Shown: positions 16,395 through 24,445, numbered from the stretch's first letter. The stretch is 64,000 nucleotides of DNA from JBJMLO01 sp045805265 (GCA_045805265.1 JBJMLO010000030.1:248001-312000), one strand, 5' to 3'. Notes: generated by a model from the sequence alone, not told the origin. Numbers and translations are program-made.

Positions 16395-16436
16395 GCGGCC
16401 GGCCGGCGGGATTCCCCGTCGCCGCCGGCCGGCCGC
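16395..16436 (-). terminator. Perfect 15-bp inverted repeat after the DUF4349 gene
   Basis: The arms 16395-16409 and 16422-16436 are exact reverse complements made only of G and C, separated by a 12-base loop. The hairpin sits 11 bases after the DUF4349 stop and upstream of the thiS promoter. No T-run follows on the minus strand, so it may act as an mRNA 3' end or a Rho-assisted terminator. Confidence 0.55.
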
Positions 16437-16446
16437 CGGGGCGCTC

Positions 16447-17544
16447 TCAGGCCGTGGCCATCCGGGCCCGCCGGACCCGCCGCACCACGAACCAGGCCAC
16501 GACCAGGAGCACCAGGACCGGAAGCATGTATCCCAGGCCGACGACCACCGAGAAGATCACGCCCAGGAACCCGGCAACCGCCTTGTCGAACGCCCGCGAC
16601 AGCTGCGGCTTCTTGACGGGCGGCGCGGTCGGAGCGGGCGCAGCCTGCGCCCCCTTCTCCCGCATGTCCAGCTTGATCGTCCCGAGGTCGGACCGGTTCC
16701 GCAGGACGCGCAGCTGGCCCTGGAGCTCCTCGATGCGCAGCTCGATGTCCGAGAGGACGTTGTTCACCCGGAGCGTCGCGGCCACGGTCGGCGCCCGGCC
16801 CAGCAGCCTCCGCATCGAGGCCTCCTGCGCCAGCGCGTTCTGCAGCCGCGCCCCGAGGTCGACGAACTGCGCCGTCACGTCGACGCCGCTGACCTCCTGG
16901 TGGAGCACCGTGCCGAGCGCCCGCAGGTCCCCCACCGCCAACGCGAACTTGTCGGCGGGCACCCGCATGACCATGATCCCGGAGCGTGTCTTGGTCCCGG
17001 CCGTGGACGAGGTCTGGACGTAGCCGCCGTACGAGTCCGCGACCGCCATGGCCTTCTGGAACTGCGCCGAGAACGTGTGCCGGTCGACCCGGATCTCGAG
17101 CGCCGCCGTCTTCACGATGTTCGGCCCGATCGCCGGCACCCCGTCGACCTGAGTCGGAGCCTTGGTTGACGTCCTGGCCACGCCGAGATTGAACTCATGA
17201 TCCGAGATCGTCAGTTCACGTTGGTTTCCCCCGGACGCAACGCTTCCGAAGACCGCGGAGCGGTGTTCCGAGTCCGTCTCGGGAATGAACGCCAGGTTAG
17301 AGGGGCTTCGGAGCTCGAGGCGCCCTGCAGTCGGCGTTCCGGGGCCTCCGACCGCGAAGTAGCCTACGATACCGGCGATCACCAGGACGCCCGTGACGAG
17401 CCCTGAGACCAGCTTCCACCGGGACATCGGCCGTCGGATCCGCGGTGAACGCTGGGTCGTCCCCCGCGTTCGCTGTTCCGCCTGAGTCGCCGCTTCCATG
17501 AGGTCGTCGCGAAGATCGTCCAGGAACGCGATGCCGTTGCTCAC
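16447..17544 (-). CDS. DUF4349 membrane protein, possible anti-sigma partner
   Basis: 365 residues. The N-terminal about 50 residues are cytosolic ('FLDDLRDDLMEAATQAEQ'), then one TM (about 55-75). A long external domain with the DUF4349 features follows ('GGYVQTSSTAGTKTRSGIMV', 'RVPADKFALAVGDLRALGTV', a coiled-coil 'LSDIELRIEELQGQLRVLRN'). A C-terminal TM is followed by 'RRVRRARM'. Its GTG overlaps the TGA of the ECF sigma gene (GTGA 17541-17544). That arrangement, plus a small cytosolic head on a membrane anchor, is what an anti-sigma factor looks like. The assignment as anti-sigma is inference; DUF4349 function is unknown. Confidence 0.75.
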   Translation of the reverse strand: MSNGIAFLDDLRDDLMEAATQAEQRTRGTTQRSPRIRRPMSRWKLVSGLVTGVLVIAGIVGYFAVGGPGTPTAGRLELRSPSNLAFIPETDSEHRSAVFGSVASGGNQRELTISDHEFNLGVARTSTKAPTQVDGVPAIGPNIVKTAALEIRVDRHTFSAQFQKAMAVADSYGGYVQTSSTAGTKTRSGIMVMRVPADKFALAVGDLRALGTVLHQEVSGVDVTAQFVDLGARLQNALAQEASMRRLLGRAPTVAATLRVNNVLSDIELRIEELQGQLRVLRNRSDLGTIKLDMREKGAQAAPAPTAPPVKKPQLSRAFDKAVAGFLGVIFSVVVGLGYMLPVLVLLVVAWFVVRRVRRARMATA

Positions 17545-18155
17545 TGCCGCCCTCCCGTCTCGGCTTCGGCGGGGGCCAGTGGCTCCGCCGAGTCGATGCC
17601 CTGCTGTTCGAGCAGCGTCCCCAGGCGGCGCAAGCCCCGGCTGACGCGGGAGCGGGCCGTCTGCTCGCTCGAGCCGGTGAGCTCCGCGACCTCCTGGTAC
17701 GGCCGGCCCTCCACGACACGGAGGTTCACCGCCTCCCGCTGCTCCGTCGACAGCAGCGCGAACGCGTCCCCCACCGCCTCCCGAACTACCTGTGTGTCCA
17801 TGAGCTCCTCGATCCGGTCGTAGTCCTCGTCCGACAGATCCCGCTGCGGCAACCCGAGCCGCCCGCGGGCCCTCGCGTCCACCGCTCCCCGGCGGTGGAA
17901 CCGCGACAGCTGGTGCTTCGCGATCCCGTACAGCCACCCGGTCGCGCCGCCGCCCTGAGGCCGGAAGCGATGCCTCGACACGAACGCCTGCGCGAATGTC
18001 TCCGCCGTCAACTCGGCCGCGACGTCCGGGTCGAACGTCCGTCGCATGAAGAACCGCAACAGCGCCTCCGCGTGCCGGTCGTACAGCTCACCGAACGCAT
18101 CCGCCCGCGCCCGAGACAGGAGCAGGAGTTCGTCGTCGTCGAGGTCTCGCTCCAC
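17541..18155 (-). CDS. ECF-family RNA polymerase sigma factor
   Basis: About 204 residues. Sigma region 2 is 'FGELYDRHAEALLRFFMRRT' to 'FRPQGGGATGWLYGIAKHQL', and region 4 is 'LLSTEQREAVNLRVVEGRPY' plus the helix-turn-helix 'AELTGSSEQTARSRVSRGLR'. The GTG at 18155 is preferred because AGGAGG ends three bases before it. An in-frame GTG at 18170 would place that AGGAGG inside the coding region. Spacing is short, so the longer form (209 residues) is possible. It is coupled to the DUF4349 gene and is likely autoregulated with it. Confidence 0.85.
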   Translation of the reverse strand: MERDLDDDELLLLSRARADAFGELYDRHAEALLRFFMRRTFDPDVAAELTAETFAQAFVSRHRFRPQGGGATGWLYGIAKHQLSRFHRRGAVDARARGRLGLPQRDLSDEDYDRIEELMDTQVVREAVGDAFALLSTEQREAVNLRVVEGRPYQEVAELTGSSEQTARSRVSRGLRRLGTLLEQQGIDSAEPLAPAEAETGGRQ

Positions 18156-18233
18156 GAGCCTCCTTCGCACCGGTGCAGACGGAGTTCCACCCGTACTATG
18201 CCGCGACCCCCCGAACCTGTGACGCGGTGTGAA

Positions 18234-18887
18234 TCAGGCCTGCGGCTCGGTGTAGCGAATCTCCTCCATGAGCCGCTCGTATTGCTGGGGATCTGGAGGG
18301 GAGTCGAACAGGTATTCGCCGATGACCGAGAGTTGATAGCGAGTGCCGCCGTGCCCCCACCTGAACTCGAGGATGGCGCCGGGGGCCGAATCATCGTCCG
18401 GACCGTATTCGCGGACGACATCGCTCCCAACCCGGAAGGTCTTGAGCAGATGGTGACCGGAAGAGAACAGATCCGGCGTCGGCTGGGTGTCGATCTCGAC
18501 GGCATAGTGGCCCTCTCCCATCTCCTCGAAGGCGAGCCGTCGATTCTTGGGCAGTGTTTCGCCCGCCGCCACGAACCACCGGAACCGAAGCTCACTGCTC
18601 GGCGGCAGCCACGCCACCGTGAGATCCACCCGGTCGGCCGCCGCTTGGGGGCACCCCTCCCTCAGCATCCTGCGACACACGACCGGCAGACCCAGAGTGC
18701 CGAGAGCGCGGAAGAGCGGCGTCGTCGCGGCCTCGTGGCGGGCCCTCGCCTCCTCGAAGGTCCCGATCACGACTGCCACGCCCAACGCCGAGACGACAGC
18801 GATCCCGAGCGCCGCCGCGATCCCCACGAGGGGTTTGGGGAATCGTCGCTTCCGTGTGAGGAACTCGCGGGCGCTCACGGTCGGCAT
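18234..18887 (-). CDS. Hypothetical membrane-anchored protein
   Basis: 217 residues from the ATG at 18887, which has GGAAGA just before it. A basic N-terminus ('SAREFLTRKRRFPKPLVG') and a single TM (about residues 24-44) are followed by an about 170-residue outer domain with two Cys ('VVCRRMLREGCPQ'), possibly a disulfide. No family was recognised. It lies 78 bases upstream of the ECF sigma gene and reads the same way. A role as an envelope-stress sensor in the sigma system is only a guess from position. Confidence 0.55.
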   Translation of the reverse strand: MPTVSAREFLTRKRRFPKPLVGIAAALGIAVVSALGVAVVIGTFEEARARHEAATTPLFRALGTLGLPVVCRRMLREGCPQAAADRVDLTVAWLPPSSELRFRWFVAAGETLPKNRRLAFEEMGEGHYAVEIDTQPTPDLFSSGHHLLKTFRVGSDVVREYGPDDDSAPGAILEFRWGHGGTRYQLSVIGEYLFDSPPDPQQYERLMEEIRYTEPQA

Positions 18888-18970
18888 TCTTCCAGGCCGC
18901 GGCGGCCGGAGATAGACAGGGGACACCCGGCCTGTCCGTCCCGACTGACCGGGCCCGGGGCCGGTACGCT

Positions 18971-21082
18971 GTGGCGAACGCTCGCTGGGAGGTTCCGCTG
19001 CAGAACGTCAATCGCATCCTGGTGGCAACTGACCGGTCGGACACCGCCTCCAAGGCGGTCGACTGGGCCGCGAACATGGCGCGGAACTACGCGGCCGAGC
19101 TGGTCGTCCTGCAGGTGATCGTCCCGGAGGAGGACGGCCAGGGGGCGACGACCGCGGCGGAGACCGCCGCCGTGTCGGACGCGCTTCCCGGCCTGCAGGA
19201 CCTCGCATCGCAGCTCGCCGGGCCCCGCGGCGTGGCCCGGGTGACCGTGGATCCCGACCCCGCACGGGGGATCGTGCAGGTCGCCCAGGAGGAGAAGGTC
19301 GACGTCGTCGTGGTCGGCAACCTCGGGATGAGCGGGAGGAAGAAGTTCCTGCTCGGGAACGTCCCCAACCGGGTCAGCCACAACGCCCGGTGCACGGTGA
19401 TCATCGTGAACACCGCGCCCGGCGAGGTCACCGGGCGCACCATGCCCATCCGCACCGAGCTGCAGCACGCCGCCCTGGCCGAGGAGGAGGAGGCGATCAA
19501 GGGGAGCCTGCTCGGCCGTGCCGCCCGGATCGGCCGCGTCATGGGCAAGTACGGCGTGCGGGAGGTGTTCTCCCCCGCCGACGCCGACACCGAGGCCACC
19601 AGCCGCGAGCGGGCCCGGGCCCTGCGCAGCGCGATGGAGGAGCTCGGCCCGACCTTCGCCAAGCTCGGCCAGATCCTGTCGACCCGCCCCGACCTCATGC
19701 CCCCCGCGTTCATCGAGGAGCTGGCGACCCTCCAGGACCGGGTGACGCCACTCAGCGAGAAGGAAGTCGTCGAGGTCATGGAACAGGAGCTAGGCGTCCC
19801 GTGGGAGGACGTGTTCGCCTCGATCGACCCGGAGCCCCTCGCCGCCGGGACCATCGCCGAGGTCCACCGAGCCCAGCTGGAGACCGGCGAGCGCGTGGTC
19901 GTCAAGGTCCAGCGGCCGACCGCCCGGCGCGACATCCTCCAGGACCTCGGCCTGCTCGAGCGGTTCGCCGAGAAGACCAAGAACCGGCCGGCCTTCCGGC
20001 AGGTGTTCGACATGCCGGCGATCATCGAGCACCTGTCCGAGTCGCTCCGCCGCGAGCTGGACTTCCGCCAGGAGGCCCGGAACATCGACCGGATGCGCGA
20101 GGTGCTGGAGCCGTACGACCGGCTCGACGTCCCCGGCGTGTACCACGACTACTCGACCGACCGGCTGCTGGTGATGGAGGAGGTCCAGGGCATCCCGATC
20201 AAGGACATCCCCGAGGGCCCGGAGCGCAAGGACGCCGCCCGCCAGCTCCTGGAGTCGTACTACCGGCAGATCCTGCAGGACGGGTTCTTCCACGCGGACC
20301 CCCACCCCGGGAACCTGATGTGGTGGAACGACCGCATCTACTTCCTCGACTTCGGAATGGTGGGCGAGGTGGGGCCCGACATCCGCGAGCTCCTGCTCCT
20401 GCTGCTGCTGGCCTTCGCGAACGGCGACGTGAACTTCCTGGCGGACGTCACGCTGATGCTGGCCGGCGACGAGAGCCGGGTGGAGGTCGACGTCGACGCG
20501 TTCCGGGAGGACCTCGGGCGGCTGATGTCCCGGTACCGCGACGTCTCGCTGCGTGAGATCCAGCTGGGGCCGATCCTCCAGGAGGTGACGGAGATCTCGA
20601 TCCGCCACAACGTCCCGCTGCCCTCGTCCCTGGCGCTGACCGGCAAGGCGCTGGCGCAGATGCAGCTGGCCACCGCGGAGCTGGACCCGGAGCTCGACCC
20701 GTTCGCGGTCGCCGGGCAGTTCGTGCTGAAGCGCCTCACCGGGCGGCTCCGGGACCGGACGAGCCCGGGGCGGCTGTTCTACGACGCCCAGAAGCTGCGC
20801 GTGCGCCTGGGGCGCCTGGTCGAGGCGGTGGAGCGGCTGGCCGGGGCCCGCCCGGGCCCGAAGCTGCAGGTGCACTTCCGGGGAACGGAGCGGTTGGAGG
20901 ACACGATCCGCCGCGCCGGCCGGCGCCTCGCGCTCGCCATCACGGCGGGCGGTGCATTGCTGGCCACGGCGCTGACGGCCGCATCGAACCGCGTGGTCGG
21001 GTGGGTGCCGGTGACGCTGGGAACGATCGGCGGGCTGCTGCTCGCGGGGCTGTTCTTCGACCTCGCGCGGCGCCGCGGGTAG
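18971..21082 (+). CDS. UspA domain fused to UbiB/ABC1-type atypical kinase
   Basis: 703 residues from GTG 18971. Residues about 14-150 are a universal-stress-protein domain ('ILVATDRSDTASKAVDWAAN', ATP loop 'GNLGMSGRKKFLLGN'). Then comes a complete ABC1/UbiB kinase-like domain: 'GPTFAKLGQILSTRPDLMPP' (KxGQ, about 230), the Ala-rich loop 'PLAAGTIAEVHRAQ', 'VVVKVQRP' (Lys about 312), 'HADPHPGNL' (about 440) and 'LDFGMVGEV' (about 459). Two C-terminal TMs end in 'ARRRG'. UbiB proteins are ATPases that help handle lipophilic quinones. A UspA N-terminal fusion is unusual. TACGCT (18965-18970) sits right at the GTG, so the true start may be CTG 18998, preceded by GGGAGG. Confidence 0.88.
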   Translation: MANARWEVPLQNVNRILVATDRSDTASKAVDWAANMARNYAAELVVLQVIVPEEDGQGATTAAETAAVSDALPGLQDLASQLAGPRGVARVTVDPDPARGIVQVAQEEKVDVVVVGNLGMSGRKKFLLGNVPNRVSHNARCTVIIVNTAPGEVTGRTMPIRTELQHAALAEEEEAIKGSLLGRAARIGRVMGKYGVREVFSPADADTEATSRERARALRSAMEELGPTFAKLGQILSTRPDLMPPAFIEELATLQDRVTPLSEKEVVEVMEQELGVPWEDVFASIDPEPLAAGTIAEVHRAQLETGERVVVKVQRPTARRDILQDLGLLERFAEKTKNRPAFRQVFDMPAIIEHLSESLRRELDFRQEARNIDRMREVLEPYDRLDVPGVYHDYSTDRLLVMEEVQGIPIKDIPEGPERKDAARQLLESYYRQILQDGFFHADPHPGNLMWWNDRIYFLDFGMVGEVGPDIRELLLLLLLAFANGDVNFLADVTLMLAGDESRVEVDVDAFREDLGRLMSRYRDVSLREIQLGPILQEVTEISIRHNVPLPSSLALTGKALAQMQLATAELDPELDPFAVAGQFVLKRLTGRLRDRTSPGRLFYDAQKLRVRLGRLVEAVERLAGARPGPKLQVHFRGTERLEDTIRRAGRRLALAITAGGALLATALTAASNRVVGWVPVTLGTIGGLLLAGLFFDLARRRG

Positions 21083-21089
21083 CCGCCGG

Positions 21090-21392
21090 CTACGAGTCGC
21101 CGTTCCCGGGATCGTCGGGGTCGTCGGGGCCCGCCGCGAGCGTGACGTTCTGTTTGACCGGCGCCCGGCGGTTGTCGCGATCCTGCTGCCGCTCCGCCTT
21201 CTGCAGGGCGGCCCTGGACGACGACCCGCCGCCGCGGATGACCTTGAGCAGGCGGCGCTCGACCACCGCGGCCACGACGCTCATCATCACACCGAGCACG
21301 CCGCGCTCGACCCAGACCCGGGCCCGATGCCGCCGCGTCGCCCTCCGGGGGCGCGTCGCGTCGGCGCGTCTGCGTTCCTTCCTGCCTGCCAC
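21090..21392 (-). CDS. Small basic hypothetical protein
   Basis: 100 residues from a GTG at 21392, 11 bases after the SufR-like gene. It has a very basic N-terminus ('GRKERRRADATRPRRATRRH'), one hydrophobic stretch ('VERGVLGVMMSVVAAVVE') and an acidic Asp/Pro-rich end. No family recognised. The composition could partly reflect an out-of-frame GC-rich ORF. Its position in line with the regulator and its hydrophobic segment give moderate support. Confidence 0.4.
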   Translation of the reverse strand: MAGRKERRRADATRPRRATRRHRARVWVERGVLGVMMSVVAAVVERRLLKVIRGGGSSSRAALQKAERQQDRDNRRAPVKQNVTLAAGPDDPDDPGNGDS

Positions 21393-21403
21393 CGACGTGG
21401 AGG

Positions 21404-22114
21404 CTACCGCGCCGGCCGGCCCGGACCCGGTTGCGCCGGCCGGCGGACGATGGCGACGCAGCAGGCCTCCTCGCCGGGGCGGAGCTCTGCGGCGAGGTCG
21501 TCCCCGCCGGTGAGCCCCGCGACGAGGCCTCCGAGCAGGGCGTGGTTCATCGCGCACACCAGCTCGGTGTGGCGGCGCGCCAGATCGTGGAACGGACAGT
21601 TCCGGAGCACCGCGCCGTCGGCGGTTCGATCCGGCTCGAACCCCAGGTCGGCGAGGGCCGAGCACGTTGCGTCCAGCGGGTCGGCGGCGTCTCCCGTCGG
21701 CTCGCGGAGCGCCCGGCCGACTCGCACGCCCTCCCGCCGGGCGACCCGCCGGACCGCCCGTTCCGCCGTGTCGGTCGCCCGGCGCTCCTCCATGGCGGTC
21801 GCCAGGAGCTCGCCGGCCAGGTCGACGCGATCCGGAGGAATCGCCACCTGGAGCCGGGTCGCCGACGGCCGGTAGAGCTTGGCGGGCCGCCCGGCCCCCC
21901 GGCCCGTCCGGCCCGTCAGCCGTCGGAACTCCACGTCGAGCAGCCCGGCCGCGGCCAGCCGGTCCAGATGGAAGGCCGCGAGCGCCCGCGACACCCCGCA
22001 CGCGGCCCCCGCCTCCTCGCGACCCACCGCGCCGTGCGCGCCGCGCACGTAGTCGAACAGCCGCCGTCGGACGGGTTCGTCGAGGAGGGCGACGCCCTCG
22101 ATGTCGGAGGCCAT
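21404..22114 (-). CDS. SufR-like (COG2345) winged-helix regulator with Cys motifs
   Basis: 236 residues. An N-terminal winged helix ('GAACGVSRALAAFHLDRLAA', 'GLLDVEFRRLTGRTGRGAGR') is followed by a C-terminal sensor with 'NCPFHDLARRHTELVCAMNH' and 'GEEACCVAIV'. These correspond to the cysteines that bind a [4Fe-4S] cluster in SufR. Such proteins repress iron-sulfur assembly genes, but no suf genes are in the window, so its targets are unknown. The ATG at 22114 was chosen over 22141 because TAGAAT ends seven bases before it, giving a leaderless mRNA; the longer form would start upstream of that transcript. Confidence 0.82.
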   Translation of the reverse strand: MASDIEGVALLDEPVRRRLFDYVRGAHGAVGREEAGAACGVSRALAAFHLDRLAAAGLLDVEFRRLTGRTGRGAGRPAKLYRPSATRLQVAIPPDRVDLAGELLATAMEERRATDTAERAVRRVARREGVRVGRALREPTGDAADPLDATCSALADLGFEPDRTADGAVLRNCPFHDLARRHTELVCAMNHALLGGLVAGLTGGDDLAAELRPGEEACCVAIVRRPAQPGPGRPAR

Positions 22115-22121
22115 CGCCAGG

Positions 22122-22127
22122 ATTCTA
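22122..22127 (-). promoter_or_regulatory. -10 hexamer of a leaderless promoter (SufR-like gene)
   Basis: TAGAAT on the minus strand, then exactly seven bases, then the ATG at 22114. No Shine-Dalgarno sequence is present, which agrees with leaderless translation. Confidence 0.55.
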
Positions 22128-22156
22128 TGACCAGCGAACATTGGAGAAAGAACTGG

Positions 22157-22179
22157 GTCGGGGGGCTGCGCCCCCCGAC
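22157..22179 (-). terminator. Terminator hairpin after thiH
   Basis: GTCGGGGGG (22157-22165) and CCCCCCGAC (22171-22179) form a perfect 9-bp stem with a 5-base loop. On the minus strand the stem is followed by CCAGTTCTTTCTCC, moderately pyrimidine-rich. It lies 50 bases beyond the thiH stop. Confidence 0.6.
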
Positions 22180-22228
22180 TGCCCCCCGAAGACCGATGCC
22201 TGTCAGTCGGGCAACTGCCAACCGCCGG

Positions 22229-23479
22229 TCAGCCGCGGGTCCTGGTCAACATCGATTCCGCGCTGGGGGTGAGGCGGGACCAATCCTCCCACACCGGGTC
22301 GTACCCGAGCTCCCGGAGCTTCGCGGCCACCTCCTGCGGCGGGCGCGTGTCGGCGACCTCGAACTGCTCCGTGGCCTCGTTCGGCTGCTCGTAGCCGCCG
22401 GGATCCGTGTGGGAACCGGCACTCGTGTGCGTGATGCCGACGAGGAACAGCCCGTCACGCAGCGCAGCGTCCTCCCGCGCCGACAGCACGATCCCCGCGT
22501 CCGGCAGCGCCAGCCGCAGCGCGCAGACCAGCTGCACCAGATCCCGGTCACCGAGGAGGGACTGCGGCTGGAACCCCGCCGCCGACGGACGCATCCGGGG
22601 CACGCTCACCGTGACCTGTGACCGCCAGTACCGGCGCATGAGGAACCGGGCGTGCGCCGCCACCGCGAGCGCCTCGTACCGCCAGTCGTCGTGGAGCCCG
22701 AAGAGTGCCCCGATCCCGATCCGGCGAGTCCCGGCCCGGGCCGCCCGTTCCGGCCCCAGGAGCCGCCACCGGTAGTGACGCTTGCGCCCGGCCAGATGCA
22801 CCCGACGATAGGTGTCCGGGTGGTACGTCTCCTGGTAGATCACCACGCCCTCGCATCCCGCCGAGGCGAGGCGCCGGTACTCCTCCTCGCTCCACACCTG
22901 GACCTCGACGGCCAGCTGGGGGACCTCCCGCGCCAGCAGCGCGATCCGCTCCTCGAGGAACTCGATCCCGGTCAACCGCTCGTGCTCGCCGGTCAGCAGC
23001 AGGATCGACCGGAACCCCTGTGCCAGCAGGTGGCGGGCCTCCCCGAGCGTCTCGTCCGGCGTCAGCGTCCGGCGGGCGATGGGCAGCTCGCGGGCGAAGC
23101 CGCAGTACGCGCACGTGGTGAGGCACTCGTTCGACAGGTACAGCGGGGCGTACATCCGCATGGTCCGGCCGAACCGGGCGACGGTCAGCCGCCGGGACGC
23201 CTCGGCCATGCGTGGGAGCCGTTCCCCCGCGGCCGGTGACAGCAGCGCGGCGAAGTCCCCCAAGGTCCGTTCCAGGGGAGGGGCGGCCAGGGCCGCGTCG
23301 ACCCGAGCCGGTGTGGCCCGCGCCGCGATCCCCAGGAGCTCGTCGAAGGGCAACCGTTCCAGCTCGTCGGCGAAGGTGACCGGCGGAGCGGGGTCGAAGA
23401 ACCCGTCGCCGTGGCGGTCGGCGGGATGCTCCAGCGGCTTCAGCCCCCGGCCGCCCACGCGGAGCACCGGCTTGGTCAC
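22229..23479 (-). CDS. thiH: 2-iminoacetate synthase (radical SAM tyrosine lyase)
   Basis: 416 residues. 'YLSNECLTTCAYCGFARELP' carries the CxxxCxxC radical-SAM cluster motif (about residue 118). 'FRSILLLTGEHERLTG', 'GVVIYQETYHPDTYRRVHLA' and 'RRIGIGALFGLHDDWRYEA' are ThiH signatures. It cleaves tyrosine to give dehydroglycine (iminoacetate) for the thiazole ring. The GTG at 23479 overlaps the TGA of thiG (GTGA). Aerobic actinobacteria more commonly use the FAD enzyme ThiO; ThiH suggests low-oxygen tolerance or a different inheritance. It lies under the TPP riboswitch with thiG. Confidence 0.92.
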   Translation of the reverse strand: MTKPVLRVGGRGLKPLEHPADRHGDGFFDPAPPVTFADELERLPFDELLGIAARATPARVDAALAAPPLERTLGDFAALLSPAAGERLPRMAEASRRLTVARFGRTMRMYAPLYLSNECLTTCAYCGFARELPIARRTLTPDETLGEARHLLAQGFRSILLLTGEHERLTGIEFLEERIALLAREVPQLAVEVQVWSEEEYRRLASAGCEGVVIYQETYHPDTYRRVHLAGRKRHYRWRLLGPERAARAGTRRIGIGALFGLHDDWRYEALAVAAHARFLMRRYWRSQVTVSVPRMRPSAAGFQPQSLLGDRDLVQLVCALRLALPDAGIVLSAREDAALRDGLFLVGITHTSAGSHTDPGGYEQPNEATEQFEVADTRPPQEVAAKLRELGYDPVWEDWSRLTPSAESMLTRTRG

Positions 23480-24303
23480 GGCGACGGCTCCGTGACCGCG
23501 GCGTCGGCCTGGGAGGTGACCAGCTTCTGGAGGAACCCCTCCAACGGGCTCGATGCCTCGGCCCGTTCCAGCTCTGGCGCGCGCCCGGCCAGGAAGGCCC
23601 GGCGGCCGGCCTCGGTCCCCAGGGCGAAGGCCCGGGCCATCTCGACGGGGTCGGCCGCCACCGCGATCGCTGTGTTCACCAGCACCGCGTCGCACCCGAG
23701 CTCCATGGCCTCGGCCGTGTGCGAGGGCGCCCCGAGACCCGCGTCGACCACGACCGGGACCGTGGCCTGCTCCACGATGATCTGGACGGCGTCGCGCGTC
23801 CGCACGCCCTTGTTCGAACCGATCCACGAGCCGAGCGGCATGACGGTGGCGCACCCCACCTCCTCGAGCCGCTTGGCCAGCACGGGGTCCGCGCCGATGT
23901 ACGGCAGCACGGTGAAGCCGTCGCGCACCAGCAGCTCCGCGGCCTCGAGCGTCTCCACGGGGTCGGGCAGCAGGTACCGGGGCTCCGGCGTCACCTCGAG
24001 CTTGACCCACGCCGGGAGCCCCGCAGCCCGGGCCAGGCGGGCGATCCGCAGCGCCTCGTCGGCATCGGCCGCGCCGGACGTGTTCGGCAGCACGAGGTAC
24101 CGCTCCGGGTCGATGAACTCCAGGATGTCCGGCCCGCCGGTGGCGTCGAGGTCCACGCGGCGGAGCGCCACGGTGACCATCTCGGTCCCGCTGGCGTCCA
24201 GCGCGTCGCGCATGACGTCGAACGAGCCGAACTTGCCCGTGCCGACGATCAGGCGCGAGCCGAACTCGCGCCCCGCGATGACGAGTGGGTCGGTGACGGC
24301 CAT
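23476..24303 (-). CDS. thiG: Thiazole synthase
   Basis: 275 residues, a TIM barrel. 'FGSRLIVGTGKFGSFDVM' is the N-terminal signature. 'PAWVKLEVTPEPRYLLPDP' includes the active-site Lys that forms the imine with deoxyxylulose 5-phosphate. 'MPLGSWIGSNKGVRTRDAV', 'VPVVVDAGLGAPSHTAEAME' and 'GCDAVLVNTAIAVAADPVEM' complete the family pattern. It builds the thiazole phosphate from DXP, ThiS thiocarboxylate and iminoacetate. ATG at 24303 follows the TPP riboswitch and a short hairpin; the stop overlaps thiH. Confidence 0.95.
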   Translation of the reverse strand: MAVTDPLVIAGREFGSRLIVGTGKFGSFDVMRDALDASGTEMVTVALRRVDLDATGGPDILEFIDPERYLVLPNTSGAADADEALRIARLARAAGLPAWVKLEVTPEPRYLLPDPVETLEAAELLVRDGFTVLPYIGADPVLAKRLEEVGCATVMPLGSWIGSNKGVRTRDAVQIIVEQATVPVVVDAGLGAPSHTAEAMELGCDAVLVNTAIAVAADPVEMARAFALGTEAGRRAFLAGRAPELERAEASSPLEGFLQKLVTSQADAAVTEPSP

Positions 24304-24333
24304 ACGCTCGAGGGGAAGCGACGCTTCCCGGTT

Positions 24334-24424
24334 CCCTCCCTTCGCCCGCATTACCGGGATCAGGTCCTGACGGGTCGCCGGCGGGATGGTGGCCGGCCTC
24401 TCAGCCCGGTTCCCCGAGCTCCCC
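24334..24424 (-). promoter_or_regulatory. TPP riboswitch (THI element) upstream of thiG-thiH
   Basis: Read on the minus strand, the 5' arm contains GGGCTGAGAGG, with the conserved CUGAGA of the pyrimidine-binding helix. After a variable P3 arm comes GGACCTGATCCCGGTAATGC and then GCGAAGGGA, the pyrophosphate-binding half. Order and spacing fit the Rfam THI consensus. A GGGAAG/CTTCCC hairpin with a 5-base loop (24312-24329) lies between the aptamer and the thiG start and is the likely expression platform, either by hiding the start region or ending transcription. High TPP should switch the operon off. Confidence 0.9.
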
Positions 24425-24439
24425 GGAACTTCGGTATCG

Positions 24440-24445
24440 AGTATA
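24440..24445 (-). promoter_or_regulatory. -10 hexamer for the thi riboswitch transcript
   Basis: TATACT on the minus strand, about 15 bases upstream of the aptamer and 22 bases after the ArsR stop, so thiG-thiH has its own promoter. No good -35 was seen. Confidence 0.5.
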
